Below are positions 1 to 8,773 of a stretch of DNA of 64,000 bases, in pieces. Positions within the stretch are counted from its first letter, which is position 1. Every line of letters begins with the position of its first letter. Position numbers and translations under genes: made by a program. Under the pieces are notes generated by a model. That model worked only from the letters and a program-made list of their open reading frames with translations. It did not search any database and was not told the origin of the DNA. Source of the DNA: Chloroflexi bacterium AL-N1 (lineage in GTDB: Bacteria > Chloroflexota > Chloroflexia > Chloroflexales > Roseiflexaceae); the NCBI GenBank assembly GCA_013122435.1, contig WYDT01000015.1, positions 104,088 through 168,087 on the forward strand, written 5' to 3'.

Positions 1-1
1 T

Positions 2-1126
2 GTTCCTGTCCTGGTGTCACTCTACCTGGCGTTGGGGTTGCTCGAAGACTCAGGGTATATGGCGCGCGCGGCATTTGTGATGGACCGGCTGATGCGAACA
101 CTGGGACTCCACGGCAAGAGCTTTTTGCCCATGATCGTCGGTTTTGGGTGCAGTGTGCCTGCCATCTACGCCACCCGCACGCTAGAGAGTCGACGTGACC
201 GCATCCTGACCGGCCTGCTGGTGCCTTTTATGAGTTGTAGCGCACGCTTGCCGGTGTATGTCCTGATTGCTGCAATCTTTTTTCCCACCTCTGGCGGTCT
301 GGTCATCTTCTCACTGTATGTGACCGGTATCGTTGTAGCCATTATGATCGGTATGCTCCTCAAAAGCACGCTGTTTGACGACCAGGAAGCAACACCGTTT
401 GTGATGGAACTGCCACCGTATCGCTTGCCGACATGGCGCGGCATCTGGCAGCACGTGTGGCAACGCACATCGGCATTCGTTCGCAAAGCCTGGACCCTGA
501 TTATGGTAACGAGCATTGTGGTGTGGTTCCTTCTGGCAACCCCGATGACTGGTCAAGGCAGCTTTGCCGAAACCAATGTATCGGATAGTGCGTTTGCCGC
601 AGTTGCGGGGGCTACAGCACCTGTGTTTGCGCCAATGGGCTTTGATAGCTGGGAGGCCAGTGGTGCATTGATTACCGGGTTTGTGGCCAAAGAAGTGGTT
701 GTCAGCACCATGGCCCAGGTTCATAACGTCGAAGAGGTCGCGGAAGAAGCAGCACCAGCTACCTTTGGAGCCGAACTTGTGGGCATTGGGACGAGCTTTG
801 TTGATGCAACAGTTGATACGCTCAAATCCATCCCGTTGATCATTGGTATCAACCTCTTTGAAGCGGAGGAAGAGGGCGAATCCCCCGCACTTATGGGTGC
901 CGTTCAACAGAGTTTTGAGGCCAGTAGTGGTGGCCATGGTGCATTAGCTGCCGCAGCGTTCCTCGTCTTTGTCTTACTGTACACACCATGCATGGTCGCT
1001 GCCGCCGCCGCCCGACACGAGTTTGGCATACGTTGGATGTGGTTTAGCATTATTGGTCAGTTTGCCATTGCGTGGCTCGCTGCGTGCCTGGTGTTCCAGG
1101 GTGGTTTATTGCTCGGTTTAGGCTAA
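2..1126 (+). CDS. feoB: Ferrous iron transporter FeoB, C-terminal membrane part (5' truncated by window edge)
   Basis: The frame is open to the window edge, so only the last ~374 residues are present; the N-terminal G domain lies outside. FeoB imports Fe2+ through the cytoplasmic membrane. Both 'Gate' signatures are visible: GFGCSVPAIYATRTLE followed by PFMSCSARLPVY (about residues 45-80 of the fragment) with the conserved Cys residues, and GFVAKEVVVSTMAQ near residue 225. A late LYTPCMVAAAAARHEFG segment closes the membrane domain. Multiple hydrophobic helices agree with the family. A soluble, acidic loop separates the gates. The FeoC-like gene follows 79 bases downstream, as expected for a feo operon. 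Identification is firm; the true start cannot be seen. Confidence 0.96.
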   Translation, partial: VPVLVSLYLALGLLEDSGYMARAAFVMDRLMRTLGLHGKSFLPMIVGFGCSVPAIYATRTLESRRDRILTGLLVPFMSCSARLPVYVLIAAIFFPTSGGLVIFSLYVTGIVVAIMIGMLLKSTLFDDQEATPFVMELPPYRLPTWRGIWQHVWQRTSAFVRKAWTLIMVTSIVVWFLLATPMTGQGSFAETNVSDSAFAAVAGATAPVFAPMGFDSWEASGALITGFVAKEVVVSTMAQVHNVEEVAEEAAPATFGAELVGIGTSFVDATVDTLKSIPLIIGINLFEAEEEGESPALMGAVQQSFEASSGGHGALAAAAFLVFVLLYTPCMVAAAAARHEFGIRWMWFSIIGQFAIAWLAACLVFQGGLLLGLG

Positions 1127-1205
1127 TCATTGAACAGTACAGCGCTGTGGTCAAAACATATTGGTATTTCGTGGTATGATGGCCATAGCGCTGCGTGAGG
1201 ACAGT

Positions 1206-1466
1206 ATGTTACGTCAGGTATTAGAAGCACTGGAACAGGCTCAGGGGCCAATGCCCATGGACGAGTTGAGTCGACAGTTGGGCATTGAACGGAGCGCTCT
1301 GGAGGGTATGGTTTCGTTCTGGGTACGCAAAGGGCGTTTAACCGAGCGCAATGCAGCAACGTGTAGTGGCCATTGTGGCAGCTCGTGTGGTGAAGACAGC
1401 ACCTGTGTCTTTGCCTCAACAGGCCCACGCACCATCGAGTTGGTTGCCACACCGAGATCAAGATAA
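1206..1466 (+). CDS. FeoC-like Fe-S winged-helix protein
   Basis: An 86-residue protein beginning MLRQVLEALEQ. I start it at the ATG preceded by GTGAGG rather than at an upstream in-frame ATG, because the helix-turn-helix begins directly at this point. Residues 1-50 read as a small winged helix (LRQVLEALEQAQGPMPMDEL, then SRQLGIERSALEGMVSFW). The C-terminal half holds four cysteines spaced C-x3-C-x3-C-x5-C, the type of cluster-binding loop known from FeoC. FeoC proteins bind FeoB or act as iron-dependent regulators. The position directly after feoB supports the call. The family is short and divergent, so the assignment rests on context plus the Cys pattern. Confidence 0.8.
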   Translation: MLRQVLEALEQAQGPMPMDELSRQLGIERSALEGMVSFWVRKGRLTERNAATCSGHCGSSCGEDSTCVFASTGPRTIELVATPRSR

Positions 1467-1514
1467 GGTGTGATTGCTAAATGTCTGAATTTCCAAAGTT
1501 ATGTACTGAGCCTC

Positions 1515-1561
1515 TTGACAAAATCAAACATGTGACTTATATTACTTACTAATCGATTAGT
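1515..1561 (+). promoter_or_regulatory. tetR promoter with overlapping palindromic operator
   Basis: TTGACA at 1515-1520, a 17-base spacer and TATATT at 1538-1543 form a near-consensus sigma70-type promoter. The perfect palindrome ACTAATCGATTAGT occupies 1548-1561, right where transcription should start, and the ORF begins at 1575. This is the classical arrangement of an autorepressed TetR gene. A second copy of the site lies at 2172-2190. Confidence 0.85.
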
Positions 1562-1574
1562 TATTTAAGGGTCT

Positions 1575-2150
1575 ATGCGTAATCCAACCGATCTTCGAGA
1601 AACCATTATCAGCAAAGCAGACGAACTGTTCAGAGAACATGGGTATGCTGCAACATCGATCAAGCAAATTGCGAAAGCTTCTGGATGTACCACGGCTGCA
1701 TTGTATTACTATTTTGAGAATGGCAAATCGCAAATTCTCCGCGAAGTCGCGTTGTCAGTCTCCTCCGATGTCGTGCGCGTCTTTGAGTCAGTTACTGAGC
1801 CAAAAAATCTTGAGGAACTGTTGGAACAACTAGGTGCTGCGGTTGCCCGAACAATGCCGGACATGCTCAAGCGTGTCAACTGGGTGGCGTCTGAAATGGG
1901 GCGTTTAGATGAAGAAGAACGTATGCATGTTAGTCTCCAGCATGCAAAGTTGCAGGGGACCATTCGCAAACAACTTGCACGATTTATCGAGGATGAAGCC
2001 GAGAGCAATGAATTGGCATGGCTCATATTTTGTGCATATTCGGGCTACGGACACTTCTTCCTTCTCATGCGAGGACGTGAGTATGCAGAGTTTCCTCTGG
2101 AGCAACTTGGGCAGACACTGGCCCGTGTCATAAGTCGGAGTAGGCGCTAA
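1575..2150 (+). CDS. TetR/AcrR-family transcriptional regulator
   Basis: A 191-residue protein of normal TetR length. The N-terminal helix-turn-helix is clear: ADELFREHGYAATSIKQIAK followed by ASGCTTAALYYYFENGKSQI, roughly residues 16-55. The C-terminal ligand domain is divergent, so no ligand can be named. The gene is preceded by its own consensus promoter whose start overlaps the palindrome ACTAATCGATTAGT. The same half-sites recur after the gene and upstream of the RND pump, so it most likely represses both itself and the efflux operon. An AAGGG at 1567-1571 serves as ribosome site. The stop codon lies inside a hairpin (2142-2164). Confidence 0.93.
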   Translation: MRNPTDLRETIISKADELFREHGYAATSIKQIAKASGCTTAALYYYFENGKSQILREVALSVSSDVVRVFESVTEPKNLEELLEQLGAAVARTMPDMLKRVNWVASEMGRLDEEERMHVSLQHAKLQGTIRKQLARFIEDEAESNELAWLIFCAYSGYGHFFLLMRGREYAEFPLEQLGQTLARVISRSRR

Positions 2151-2164
2151 ATTTTTTTGCGCCT
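2142..2164 (+). terminator. Hairpin overlapping the tetR stop codon
   Basis: AGGCGC (2142-2147) pairs with GCGCCT (2159-2164) across an 11-base AT-rich loop and is followed by TTAACTTATT. It ends at the edge of the second TetR operator. A weak T-tract makes termination efficiency uncertain. Confidence 0.5.
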
Positions 2165-2171
2165 TTAACTT

Positions 2172-2190
2172 ATTAATCGATTAGTTATTT
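2172..2190 (+). promoter_or_regulatory. Second TetR operator copy, upstream of the RND operon
   Basis: TAATCGATTAGTTATTT at 2174-2190 is identical to 1550-1566 in front of tetR. The extended site is a slightly imperfect palindrome centred on AATCGATT. It lies ~390 bases upstream of the intact pump gene and ~110 bases upstream of the degenerate copy of the pump's N-terminus. It is probably the operator controlling the pump transcript. Confidence 0.8.
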
Positions 2191-2296
2191 TTCTTTCATA
2201 ATAGTTATTATCACAAACTAATGTTTAGCGTAGGTGCAGCCATGAACAGGTCATGTAACTCCTCTGTATGTTTTCTGCTACTGAAAGGATTGTGTC

Positions 2297-2458
2297 GTGT
2301 CATTTTCAGCAACTCAACATTTAACTAAACTAAAACTCAAGGAGATGATGATCTTCGACACAATTGTCAAACAACCTGTTTTCATCATCAATGCAGCACC
2401 AAAGGGCCTATCCCTGGGTCTGATCAACGCTTTGGTAGTGCCACCTAATTCCCTATAG
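2297..2458 (+). pseudogene. Degenerate duplicate of the RND pump leader and N-terminus
   Basis: A GTG-initiated 53-codon frame ending at TAG parallels the start of the intact pump gene. Both begin in GTGTCGTGTC context after a GAAAGGAT ribosome site. Both encode a Gln/Thr/Lys-rich stretch, then an amphipathic segment ending in KQPVFI. After that the copy diverges and stops. The similarity extends upstream: 2193-2296 matches 2464-2576, including ATCACAAAC and the (G/T)NAGCCAT segment. I read this as a partial tandem duplication of the operon's leader, now decayed. It could still act as an upstream ORF in the pump mRNA. Confidence 0.7.
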
Positions 2459-2576
2459 GGCCTTTTCATATACTTTTGATCACAAACATTGTCTTGAACT
2501 AATGGCTAGATAGATGTAGCCATCAAGAGTTGATACCACAAATCTGTAAGTCTTTCGTTACAGAAAGGATGCTGTC

Positions 2577-5500
2577 GTGTCGTCTTCAGAAAGCCAACGC
2601 CCAACTAAGCCCCAACTCAATGGGATGATCATCTCCGATACAGCCATCAAACAGCCGGTTTTCATCACCATGCTGGTGTTGCTTGGTCTAGTCTTTGGCC
2701 TCCTTGGTTATTTTTCATTGCCGGTTAATCTCCTTCCCGATATTTCACTACCGGTTGTATCTGTCCGTGTGGTGAATCCTGGCGCCAGCCCTGAGTCAAT
2801 GGCTGAACAGGTGGCCAGACCAATTGAGAATGAACTTTCAACCCTGAGCGGCGTCAATGAGATTTCGTCAACCTCATCAGACAGCCTGACCGTCATTGTG
2901 GTGGAGTTTGTTGATGGAACTGATGTCGCAAGTGCTCTTCAGGAAGTACGTGAAAAGGTGACAGCTATTCGTGCACGCCTCCCTGATGATATTCAGGAAC
3001 CCGTGTATGAACGCCTTGATCCCAGCCAGACACCGATTGTCACGCTGGCTGTGACAGGAGGAAACGAACGCGACCCTCGAGAGGTTCGTAACCTGCTTGA
3101 GAATGACATTGTCCCGAACATCCAACAAGCTGAGGGCGTCGGTTCTGTATCACTGAATGGTGGGCTCGTGCGGCAGATCAACGTTGAGTTAGATCTGGGA
3201 CGCATGCAAGCGTTGGGTATTCTCCCCTCCCAGGTTAGTAATGCTATTGCCGCTGCCAATGCTGACTTTGGGCTGGGTTCAATTCAGGTTGGTGAGCAGG
3301 AATTCAATTTACGGACCCCCAGCGTCTTCCAGTCATACACTGACATTGCCTCGGTAGGGATTGGAGATACAGGCTACACCATTAGCGATATCGCACAGAT
3401 CCGAGATGGTCAGCAGGAAGTCGAGACCTTTGTGCGGGTCAATGGTGAAGACACGATCTCACTGGCCATTCGCAAACAGGCGGATACGAACACGGTTGCT
3501 GTCGCGGAAGCAGCTATCGCGACTGCTGAAGAAACATTTAGCAGGTACCCGGATCTGGAGTTTACCGTGATTCGGGACGAGTCGATTCAGATTCGTGAGC
3601 AGGTCAATGGCGCACTTGAAGAGATGATCATTGCTATGCTCTTTGCCATATTGGTCGTGTGGTTTTTCTTCCGCGATGTGCGTAATACCCTTGTTACGGT
3701 GCTCGGGCTACCCATTATTATCATAGCCACCTTTAGCCTCATGAGTTTCCTTGGCATCTCACTCAATGTCATCAGTTTGCTGGCATTGTCGGTGGCGGTT
3801 GGTTTGGTCATTGATGATGCGATTGTCGTGCGTGAGAACATCTTTCGGCATATACAACGTGGTGAAGACCCCTACACTGCTGCCAGCCGTGGCACTGCAC
3901 AAGTGGCTGCTGCAGTGGTCGCTATGACCCTCACAATCGTGGTGGTCTTTACGCCTGTGGCCTTTACAGATGGAGTCACTGGCGTCATCTTTGGTGCATT
4001 CGGTCTCACGATCGTAGGGGCCATGTTGTTATCAATTACCGAGGCTTTTACGCTGGCACCCATGACATCAGCAAACTGGTTTCAGGGCAAGCAAGCTGTC
4101 AAACCACTCAAAATCAAGCCCGGCGAGGAACATCTACCAGATGAAGCGCACGAAGAACTGGGCCGCAGCGAAGCACTCTACGAACGTTTTCTGGCGTGGT
4201 CCCTCAAACATCGTATGCTTATTCTTGGCTTCACGGTGGTAGTCATCATCGTTAGTGTTCTTGCCGCTTCAACTCTTAAATTCTCCTTTTTCCCCAATGT
4301 CGACAATCATCAATTTACCATGTCGATTGAACTTCCCCCAGGGACCTTCCTGAGCGAAATAGATCGTGTTGCCCGTGATGCAGAGCAGATCCTGCTGCAG
4401 GATGAGGCGGTCGCAGCGGTGCTCACGACGGTAGGCGTGGATGGTGCTGCAGAGAAGGTTGATTTTCTGGTCAACTTGCACCATGATGCGCCATCAAACG
4501 AGACACGTGAGCGCATCCGACCGGAGATGGAAGGACTTCCGGGCATTGTCTCGTTTAGCCAGTCAACACCAGATGGTGGCGATACCGTCTCTGTGACCGG
4601 ACGACCACTCCAGATGCAGCTGCGAACCACTGAAGATGTGGATACCATTGCACCACTGGTTGATGAAATTATGACTGCGTTTGAAGGGATAGAGGGGCTG
4701 GACGATCTCGATACGACTTACAAACCAGGTGCGCCACAACTCGAATATCAACTCATTCAGCAACGCGCCAATGATTACAACCTGACTAACCAGACGCTCG
4801 CGCTCATACTGCGTACCCTGAATGAAGGTGATACAGCGGCGATCTACCGAGAAGAGGGTCAAGAGTACGATATTGTGGTCCGCTTGCAGCCGGAAGATCG
4901 GCAGAACATAGATGACCTGCGAGCAGTCCAACTGCCTCTTGGCAATTCAATCATACCTCTGGCAAGTGTCACAGACGCGGTTGAAAGCACCAGTCCCACC
5001 AGCATTCGCCGGGTGGATCGCTTGAATGAAGTGGTCATTGGGGCCAACAACATCAACCGCAATATCAACGATGTGCAAGCCGATATGCAGGCACGTCTCG
5101 CCGATATAGATATTCCGTCGAACATAGCTGTGAGCTTTGGTGGTTCCACCGCTGATCAGACCGAAGGCTTCAGTGCACTAATCATCGCAATGGGGCTATC
5201 GGTATTGCTCGTGTATGTGGTACTTGCTTCGCAGTTTGGTTCCTTCTTCCAACCACTGGTGATTATGCTCGCCATGCCATTGAGCTTTCTGGGTGCCTTT
5301 GTCGCCCTGTGGTTGGTTGGTTTGGAACTCGATATTGTCGCCATGATCGGCATGCTGATGCTAATGGGTGTGGTCGTCAAAAACTCCATTCTGCTCGTTG
5401 AGTTTACTAACCAGTTACGCAATGCTGGCATGCCCAAACACGCCGCACTTGAGCGCGCCGGCGCCATCCGGCTCCGTCCCATTCTGATGACAGCAGCAAC

Positions 5501-5870
5501 ACTGGTGTTAGCAGCCTTCCCGTCAGCCCTTGGTATTGGTGAAGGATTGGAGTTACGACGACCGCTATCAACGGTGATTATTGGTGGTGTCACGACCTCC
5601 ACGCTCCTCACACTTATCCTGGTTCCAACGGCTTATAGCTTGATGGAAGGTTTGATTGATAGAACAAAAAATCTTTTCCGTCGCACAGCGAAACCAGCAT
5701 CATCAACGATGGAAAACCCTGTCCTAGCGCATGCTGGAGCAACGAGTGGCGATGGAAACCTACCTTCCACAACAGCCATGCATCACAATGGCGAAGATGG
5801 AATGGTAGAGCCATCAACTAATGACACCACACCTGTACCACAGGATAAACCCCAGGAGCTTCGTGAATAG
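2577..5870 (+). CDS. RND-family efflux pump permease (AcrB/HAE-type)
   Basis: A 1097-residue proton-driven exporter of drugs, solvents or lipids acting in the cytoplasmic membrane. The GTG start is chosen because GAAAGGA stands 9 bases upstream. Architecture is standard: a first TM helix (about residues 24-45), large porter loops, TM4 with AVGLVIDDAIVVREN near residue 405 carrying the Asp pair of the proton relay, and TM10 with GVVVKNSILLVEFTNQLR near residue 930. The last ~50 residues form a hydrophilic tail beyond the final helix. The adaptor gene follows after 91 bases. The substrate is unknown; TetR control suggests an inducible export system. Confidence 0.96.
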   Translation: MSSSESQRPTKPQLNGMIISDTAIKQPVFITMLVLLGLVFGLLGYFSLPVNLLPDISLPVVSVRVVNPGASPESMAEQVARPIENELSTLSGVNEISSTSSDSLTVIVVEFVDGTDVASALQEVREKVTAIRARLPDDIQEPVYERLDPSQTPIVTLAVTGGNERDPREVRNLLENDIVPNIQQAEGVGSVSLNGGLVRQINVELDLGRMQALGILPSQVSNAIAAANADFGLGSIQVGEQEFNLRTPSVFQSYTDIASVGIGDTGYTISDIAQIRDGQQEVETFVRVNGEDTISLAIRKQADTNTVAVAEAAIATAEETFSRYPDLEFTVIRDESIQIREQVNGALEEMIIAMLFAILVVWFFFRDVRNTLVTVLGLPIIIIATFSLMSFLGISLNVISLLALSVAVGLVIDDAIVVRENIFRHIQRGEDPYTAASRGTAQVAAAVVAMTLTIVVVFTPVAFTDGVTGVIFGAFGLTIVGAMLLSITEAFTLAPMTSANWFQGKQAVKPLKIKPGEEHLPDEAHEELGRSEALYERFLAWSLKHRMLILGFTVVVIIVSVLAASTLKFSFFPNVDNHQFTMSIELPPGTFLSEIDRVARDAEQILLQDEAVAAVLTTVGVDGAAEKVDFLVNLHHDAPSNETRERIRPEMEGLPGIVSFSQSTPDGGDTVSVTGRPLQMQLRTTEDVDTIAPLVDEIMTAFEGIEGLDDLDTTYKPGAPQLEYQLIQQRANDYNLTNQTLALILRTLNEGDTAAIYREEGQEYDIVVRLQPEDRQNIDDLRAVQLPLGNSIIPLASVTDAVESTSPTSIRRVDRLNEVVIGANNINRNINDVQADMQARLADIDIPSNIAVSFGGSTADQTEGFSALIIAMGLSVLLVYVVLASQFGSFFQPLVIMLAMPLSFLGAFVALWLVGLELDIVAMIGMLMLMGVVVKNSILLVEFTNQLRNAGMPKHAALERAGAIRLRPILMTAATLVLAAFPSALGIGEGLELRRPLSTVIIGGVTTSTLLTLILVPTAYSLMEGLIDRTKNLFRRTAKPASSTMENPVLAHAGATSGDGNLPSTTAMHHNGEDGMVEPSTNDTTPVPQDKPQELRE

Positions 5871-5961
5871 CGCGTGCCAGCAATGGTTGTACGCCTTTAG
5901 GTATGTATTTTCTCAACACAAACACAATAAACTAATTTACTCAAGGTATAGGAAAGGCGCT

Positions 5962-7401
5962 ATGAAACGTTTTGCAATACAAACAACCCTTTTGAGTGGG
6001 ATTGTCGCACTCAGCCTAAGCACGTGTGGGAATGCTTCGACTGCACAGATCGATACACAACCAACACCTCGCCCAACCCAGACTGCTATACCCACTGAAC
6101 CAACAGCGACACCCGCACCCGACGTGGCACCACTCCCCAGCATTTATGGCATTGGCGAAGTCATTGTGCTCCAGGAAGCCGATCTGGTGTTCGTGGTGCA
6201 GGGAACTGTTCAGGAAGTACTGGTCGACAAGGGGGATGTGGTCAAGGCCGACCAGGAATTAGCCGTCCTGGATCTACGACGCTTTGACGCCGATATACGG
6301 CAAGCTGAAGCTGCGCTAGCCAGTGCCCAGGCCCAATCAGACCAACTCGTCGCGCCGCCCCGCTCCGCCGATATCGCGGCGGCCAATGCCCAGATCGAAC
6401 GGGCGCAGATTACGCTGGCTCAGACGAGTAATGCTCAGCCCCAGGATGTTCGTGCTGCCGAGTCTTCGGTGACAAATGCGGAAGCAGCCCTGCAAGCCAC
6501 CCGTGATCAGCTCTCGCTGACAAAAACGAATGCCGAGTCACAGATTGGGCAGGCGTCGGAGGCGCTGGTGCAGGCTCAAGCGCGTTATGCCGAAGCCAAG
6601 AGTAACTGGGCGTATGTACAGGATACGGGCAATAACCCACAGCAACCCGAAACCGTCGGCCCAGGTGGGCAGCCAACTGACAATGAAGTTGAATCGGCCC
6701 AGCGCGAAGCTTACTACTCTGCCTTTGTCCAGGCCGAAGCCGGTTTGCGGCAGGCCGAGCAGAATGTCGCTGACGCACAAGTGGTTTATGAGCAGGCCAA
6801 ACAGGCCGAGATTACCGGCATTCAGCAGGCCGAGCAACAGGTTGATATTACCCGTGCCAGTCTCGAAAAAGTGCGACTGCCAGCAGGACAGGATCAGGTT
6901 GCATCGGCGCAGGCCTCATTGCGGTTGGCCCAGGCCCAGCGCGCACAGATCTATGCCGAGCCAAGCCAGGCCAGTGTGAATCAAGCCTCGGCAGGGATTC
7001 GCCAGGCCGAGGTCGGATTAGAGGTAGCTAAACTCAATCGTGCGGATGCGCGGCTGGTGGCCCCATTCGATGGCGTAATCTCGGAAGTCAACATTGATCC
7101 CGGCGATCCGAGTGCAACAAATGGCCCGGCAATCCGCGTCATAGATGTGAGCAATCTCCTGATCAGTGTGGATATCAGCGATGCAGATATCGTGCAGGTC
7201 ACTTTGGACCAAACGGTTGCGATCGCGATTGAAGGACTACCCACGACCCTCGTAGGACAGGTCAGCTACATCGCCCCAGAAGCGACGGTGCGGGGCAATG
7301 TACGAACCTATGTGGTCGAAATCACCCCCGAGGATGCGGACGGGCTGCGACCAGGAATGAGTGCTCAGGTGGAGATTGTGATACAGCCTCAAGAGGAGTG
7401 A
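5962..7401 (+). CDS. Membrane-fusion (HlyD/AcrA-type) lipoprotein adaptor of the RND pump
   Basis: A 479-residue protein, started at the ATG after AGGAAAGG rather than the longer in-frame extension that overlaps the pump gene. Residues 1-25 form a signal peptide ending in a lipobox (SLSTC), so the protein is a predicted lipoprotein. A Pro/Thr-rich linker (about 28-55) follows. A lipoyl half-domain with GTVQEVLVDKGDVVKADQEL lies near residue 80. A long Ala/Gln-rich coiled coil spans about 105-350. The second lipoyl half (LVAPFDGVISEVNIDPGD) and a beta-barrel domain (VRTYVVEITPEDADGLRPGM) complete the adaptor. No outer-membrane channel gene is nearby. Confidence 0.93.
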   Translation: MKRFAIQTTLLSGIVALSLSTCGNASTAQIDTQPTPRPTQTAIPTEPTATPAPDVAPLPSIYGIGEVIVLQEADLVFVVQGTVQEVLVDKGDVVKADQELAVLDLRRFDADIRQAEAALASAQAQSDQLVAPPRSADIAAANAQIERAQITLAQTSNAQPQDVRAAESSVTNAEAALQATRDQLSLTKTNAESQIGQASEALVQAQARYAEAKSNWAYVQDTGNNPQQPETVGPGGQPTDNEVESAQREAYYSAFVQAEAGLRQAEQNVADAQVVYEQAKQAEITGIQQAEQQVDITRASLEKVRLPAGQDQVASAQASLRLAQAQRAQIYAEPSQASVNQASAGIRQAEVGLEVAKLNRADARLVAPFDGVISEVNIDPGDPSATNGPAIRVIDVSNLLISVDISDADIVQVTLDQTVAIAIEGLPTTLVGQVSYIAPEATVRGNVRTYVVEITPEDADGLRPGMSAQVEIVIQPQEE

Positions 7402-7487
7402 GTGCAATCACCTGACAAAGAAGAGAAATCAAAGAACGATGATAGTTCAGAAGGTCAGGTTTGGGATAGACGGAGTTGACAACGATA

Positions 7488-7988
7488 ATGGAAGAACTAG
7501 CAAAACTATATATAGCCCATCAGCAACGGCTGATTGCGTATCTTATATCAATTGTGCACGATCAGGAGCTGGCGGAGGATCTCTGTCAAGAGACCTTTGT
7601 AAAAGCGATACGGCACTGGGCCAATCGCAGCACAGATAGCAGTGTCATCGGATGGTTATATCGCATCGCCCGCAACACGGCCCTGGATGAAGTGCGACGG
7701 CGGCGACGTCTGACCTTTACGCCGTTGGATGAAACCCTTGAACTCCAGAGTTCACACAACGTGGTAGACGAAGTCAGTACACGCGAACAAGAGGTCACCG
7801 TGGGACGACTGCTTACCCAGATACCAACTATCTATCGCGAAGCCTTCCTGCTGTACATATACCATAACTGCAACATGCAAGAGATCGCAACAACAGTGGG
7901 GTGTTCTCGCAGTGCGGCCAAGGGGCGCGTCCATCGTGCTCGTGGCTATCTCCGTTTAGCCTATCAGCGGGAGCTATGTGAAGACTAG
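7488..7988 (+). CDS. ECF-type RNA polymerase sigma factor
   Basis: A 166-residue sigma70-family protein with only regions 2 and 4. Region 2 includes LAEDLCQETFVKAIRHW and the GWLYRIARNTALDEVRRRRR DNA-contact helix (about residues 30-85). Region 4 has LTQIPTIYREAFLLYIYHN and the HTH with SRSAAKGRVHRARGYLR. An in-frame TTG 12 bases upstream is too close to CGGAG (7471-7475), so the ATG is preferred. It follows the efflux adaptor by 86 bases and may be cotranscribed. No adjacent anti-sigma factor is recognisable. The only candidate neighbour is the doubtful small minus-strand membrane ORF downstream. Confidence 0.9.
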   Translation: MEELAKLYIAHQQRLIAYLISIVHDQELAEDLCQETFVKAIRHWANRSTDSSVIGWLYRIARNTALDEVRRRRRLTFTPLDETLELQSSHNVVDEVSTREQEVTVGRLLTQIPTIYREAFLLYIYHNCNMQEIATTVGCSRSAAKGRVHRARGYLRLAYQRELCED

Positions 7989-8028
7989 ATTTAGAGGTCT
8001 TAGCGAATACTAACATTGGAGCAAAAGC

Positions 8029-8066
8029 AAGCGGTCACTGTCCCTGAGAGCGAACAGTGATCGCTT
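8029..8066 (+). terminator. Long inverted repeat after the sigma factor gene
   Basis: AAGCGGTCACTGT (8029-8041) faces ACAGTGATCGCTT (8054-8066): 13 pairs with one mismatch and a 12-base loop. There is no T-tract, so it may be an mRNA-stabilising hairpin or a bidirectional terminator. Confidence 0.55.
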
Positions 8067-8133
8067 TGACACGACCCTGGAAAGTAACCAAGTTATCGTA
8101 TGCTCAAGTGTCTTATCACATCAATCAGGGTTA

Positions 8134-8376
8134 TCAAAGAGGTTCAATGCGGTACGCCACAAAGGGATCAGACGAGTTCCCACAGTGGCTTTGAGGCGGT
8201 CGGGCAATGTCCATGTGCACCCAGCCAGAGGGTATGCGGATCATATATATCCTCTGACCTTCCAATGCAAGCATACTGTTTGTTGGGGTCGACGAAATAT
8301 GAGTGGCAGGTGCCGCACTGGCAGCAAGCAGGAACATACTCACGATGATCAGGACAAGGGCGAAGAAACCTTTCAC
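8134..8376 (-). CDS. Possible small secreted protein (doubtful)
   Basis: A GTG-initiated 80-codon frame with a typical signal-peptide profile: VKGFFALVLIIVSMFLLAAS, then a small-residue AAPA region and ~45 polar residues with one Cys. No clear ribosome site precedes it, the start could also be TTG at 8400, and no family is recognised. The only support is the charged-hydrophobic-polar order. It may be a decayed gene, as the surrounding kilobase has no confident gene. Confidence 0.25.
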   Translation of the reverse strand: MKGFFALVLIIVSMFLLAASAAPATHISSTPTNSMLALEGQRIYMIRIPSGWVHMDIARPPQSHCGNSSDPFVAYRIEPL

Positions 8377-8538
8377 CAATGTGATTGATGATGGGTACAA
8401 TCATGAGTGTCTTCCTAATAGTCACGAGTGTACCCCATTGGGATGCACGCATGTTTTGTGGTTATATCATTGTTGTGATTTTCTCAGTTGACCGCTATGG
8501 CGCTCTATATTTTTATTGAACTACAGTAAACAAAATAC

Positions 8539-8568
8539 TTGACAAATTTAGTTCATTTGGTGTATATT
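8539..8568 (+). promoter_or_regulatory. Consensus promoter ahead of the sugar-importer region
   Basis: TTGACA (8539-8544) and TATATT (8563-8568) are separated by 18 bases inside a strongly AT-rich stretch. It points at the 25-codon ORF starting at 8696 and possibly at the importer operon from 9057. Confidence 0.6.
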
Positions 8569-8695
8569 TGACTATATATCAATGTTTTACGTTTATAGAC
8601 TACCATACAATTCTATCTCCTCATGCACTTTTATCCTCTTAAAATGTGCAATGATTGATCATATATTACATTTGCTCAAAGAAGGAGCAGTCGCT

Positions 8696-8773
8696 ATGAG
8701 CGAAACAAAGCAACAACGATTGTGCGAATTTTATTCCTCACTATTTTCCGATAGAACATGTCATTTTGTATAG
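8696..8773 (+). CDS. 25-residue small ORF with a strong ribosome site
   Basis: GAAGGAG stands 8 bases before the ATG. The product begins MSETKQQRLC, is hydrophilic at first, then aromatic, and ends CHFV with two Cys residues. The ORF lies 130 bases after a consensus promoter and ~280 bases before the importer's binding-protein gene. I recognise no family. It could be a leader peptide, a small regulatory protein or the remnant of a longer gene. Only ribosome-site quality and promoter position support it. Confidence 0.35.
   Translation: MSETKQQRLCEFYSSLFSDRTCHFV

Noticed and set aside
311..937. 208-codon frame opposite feoB
   Set aside because: Antisense shadow of a clear FeoB coding sequence.
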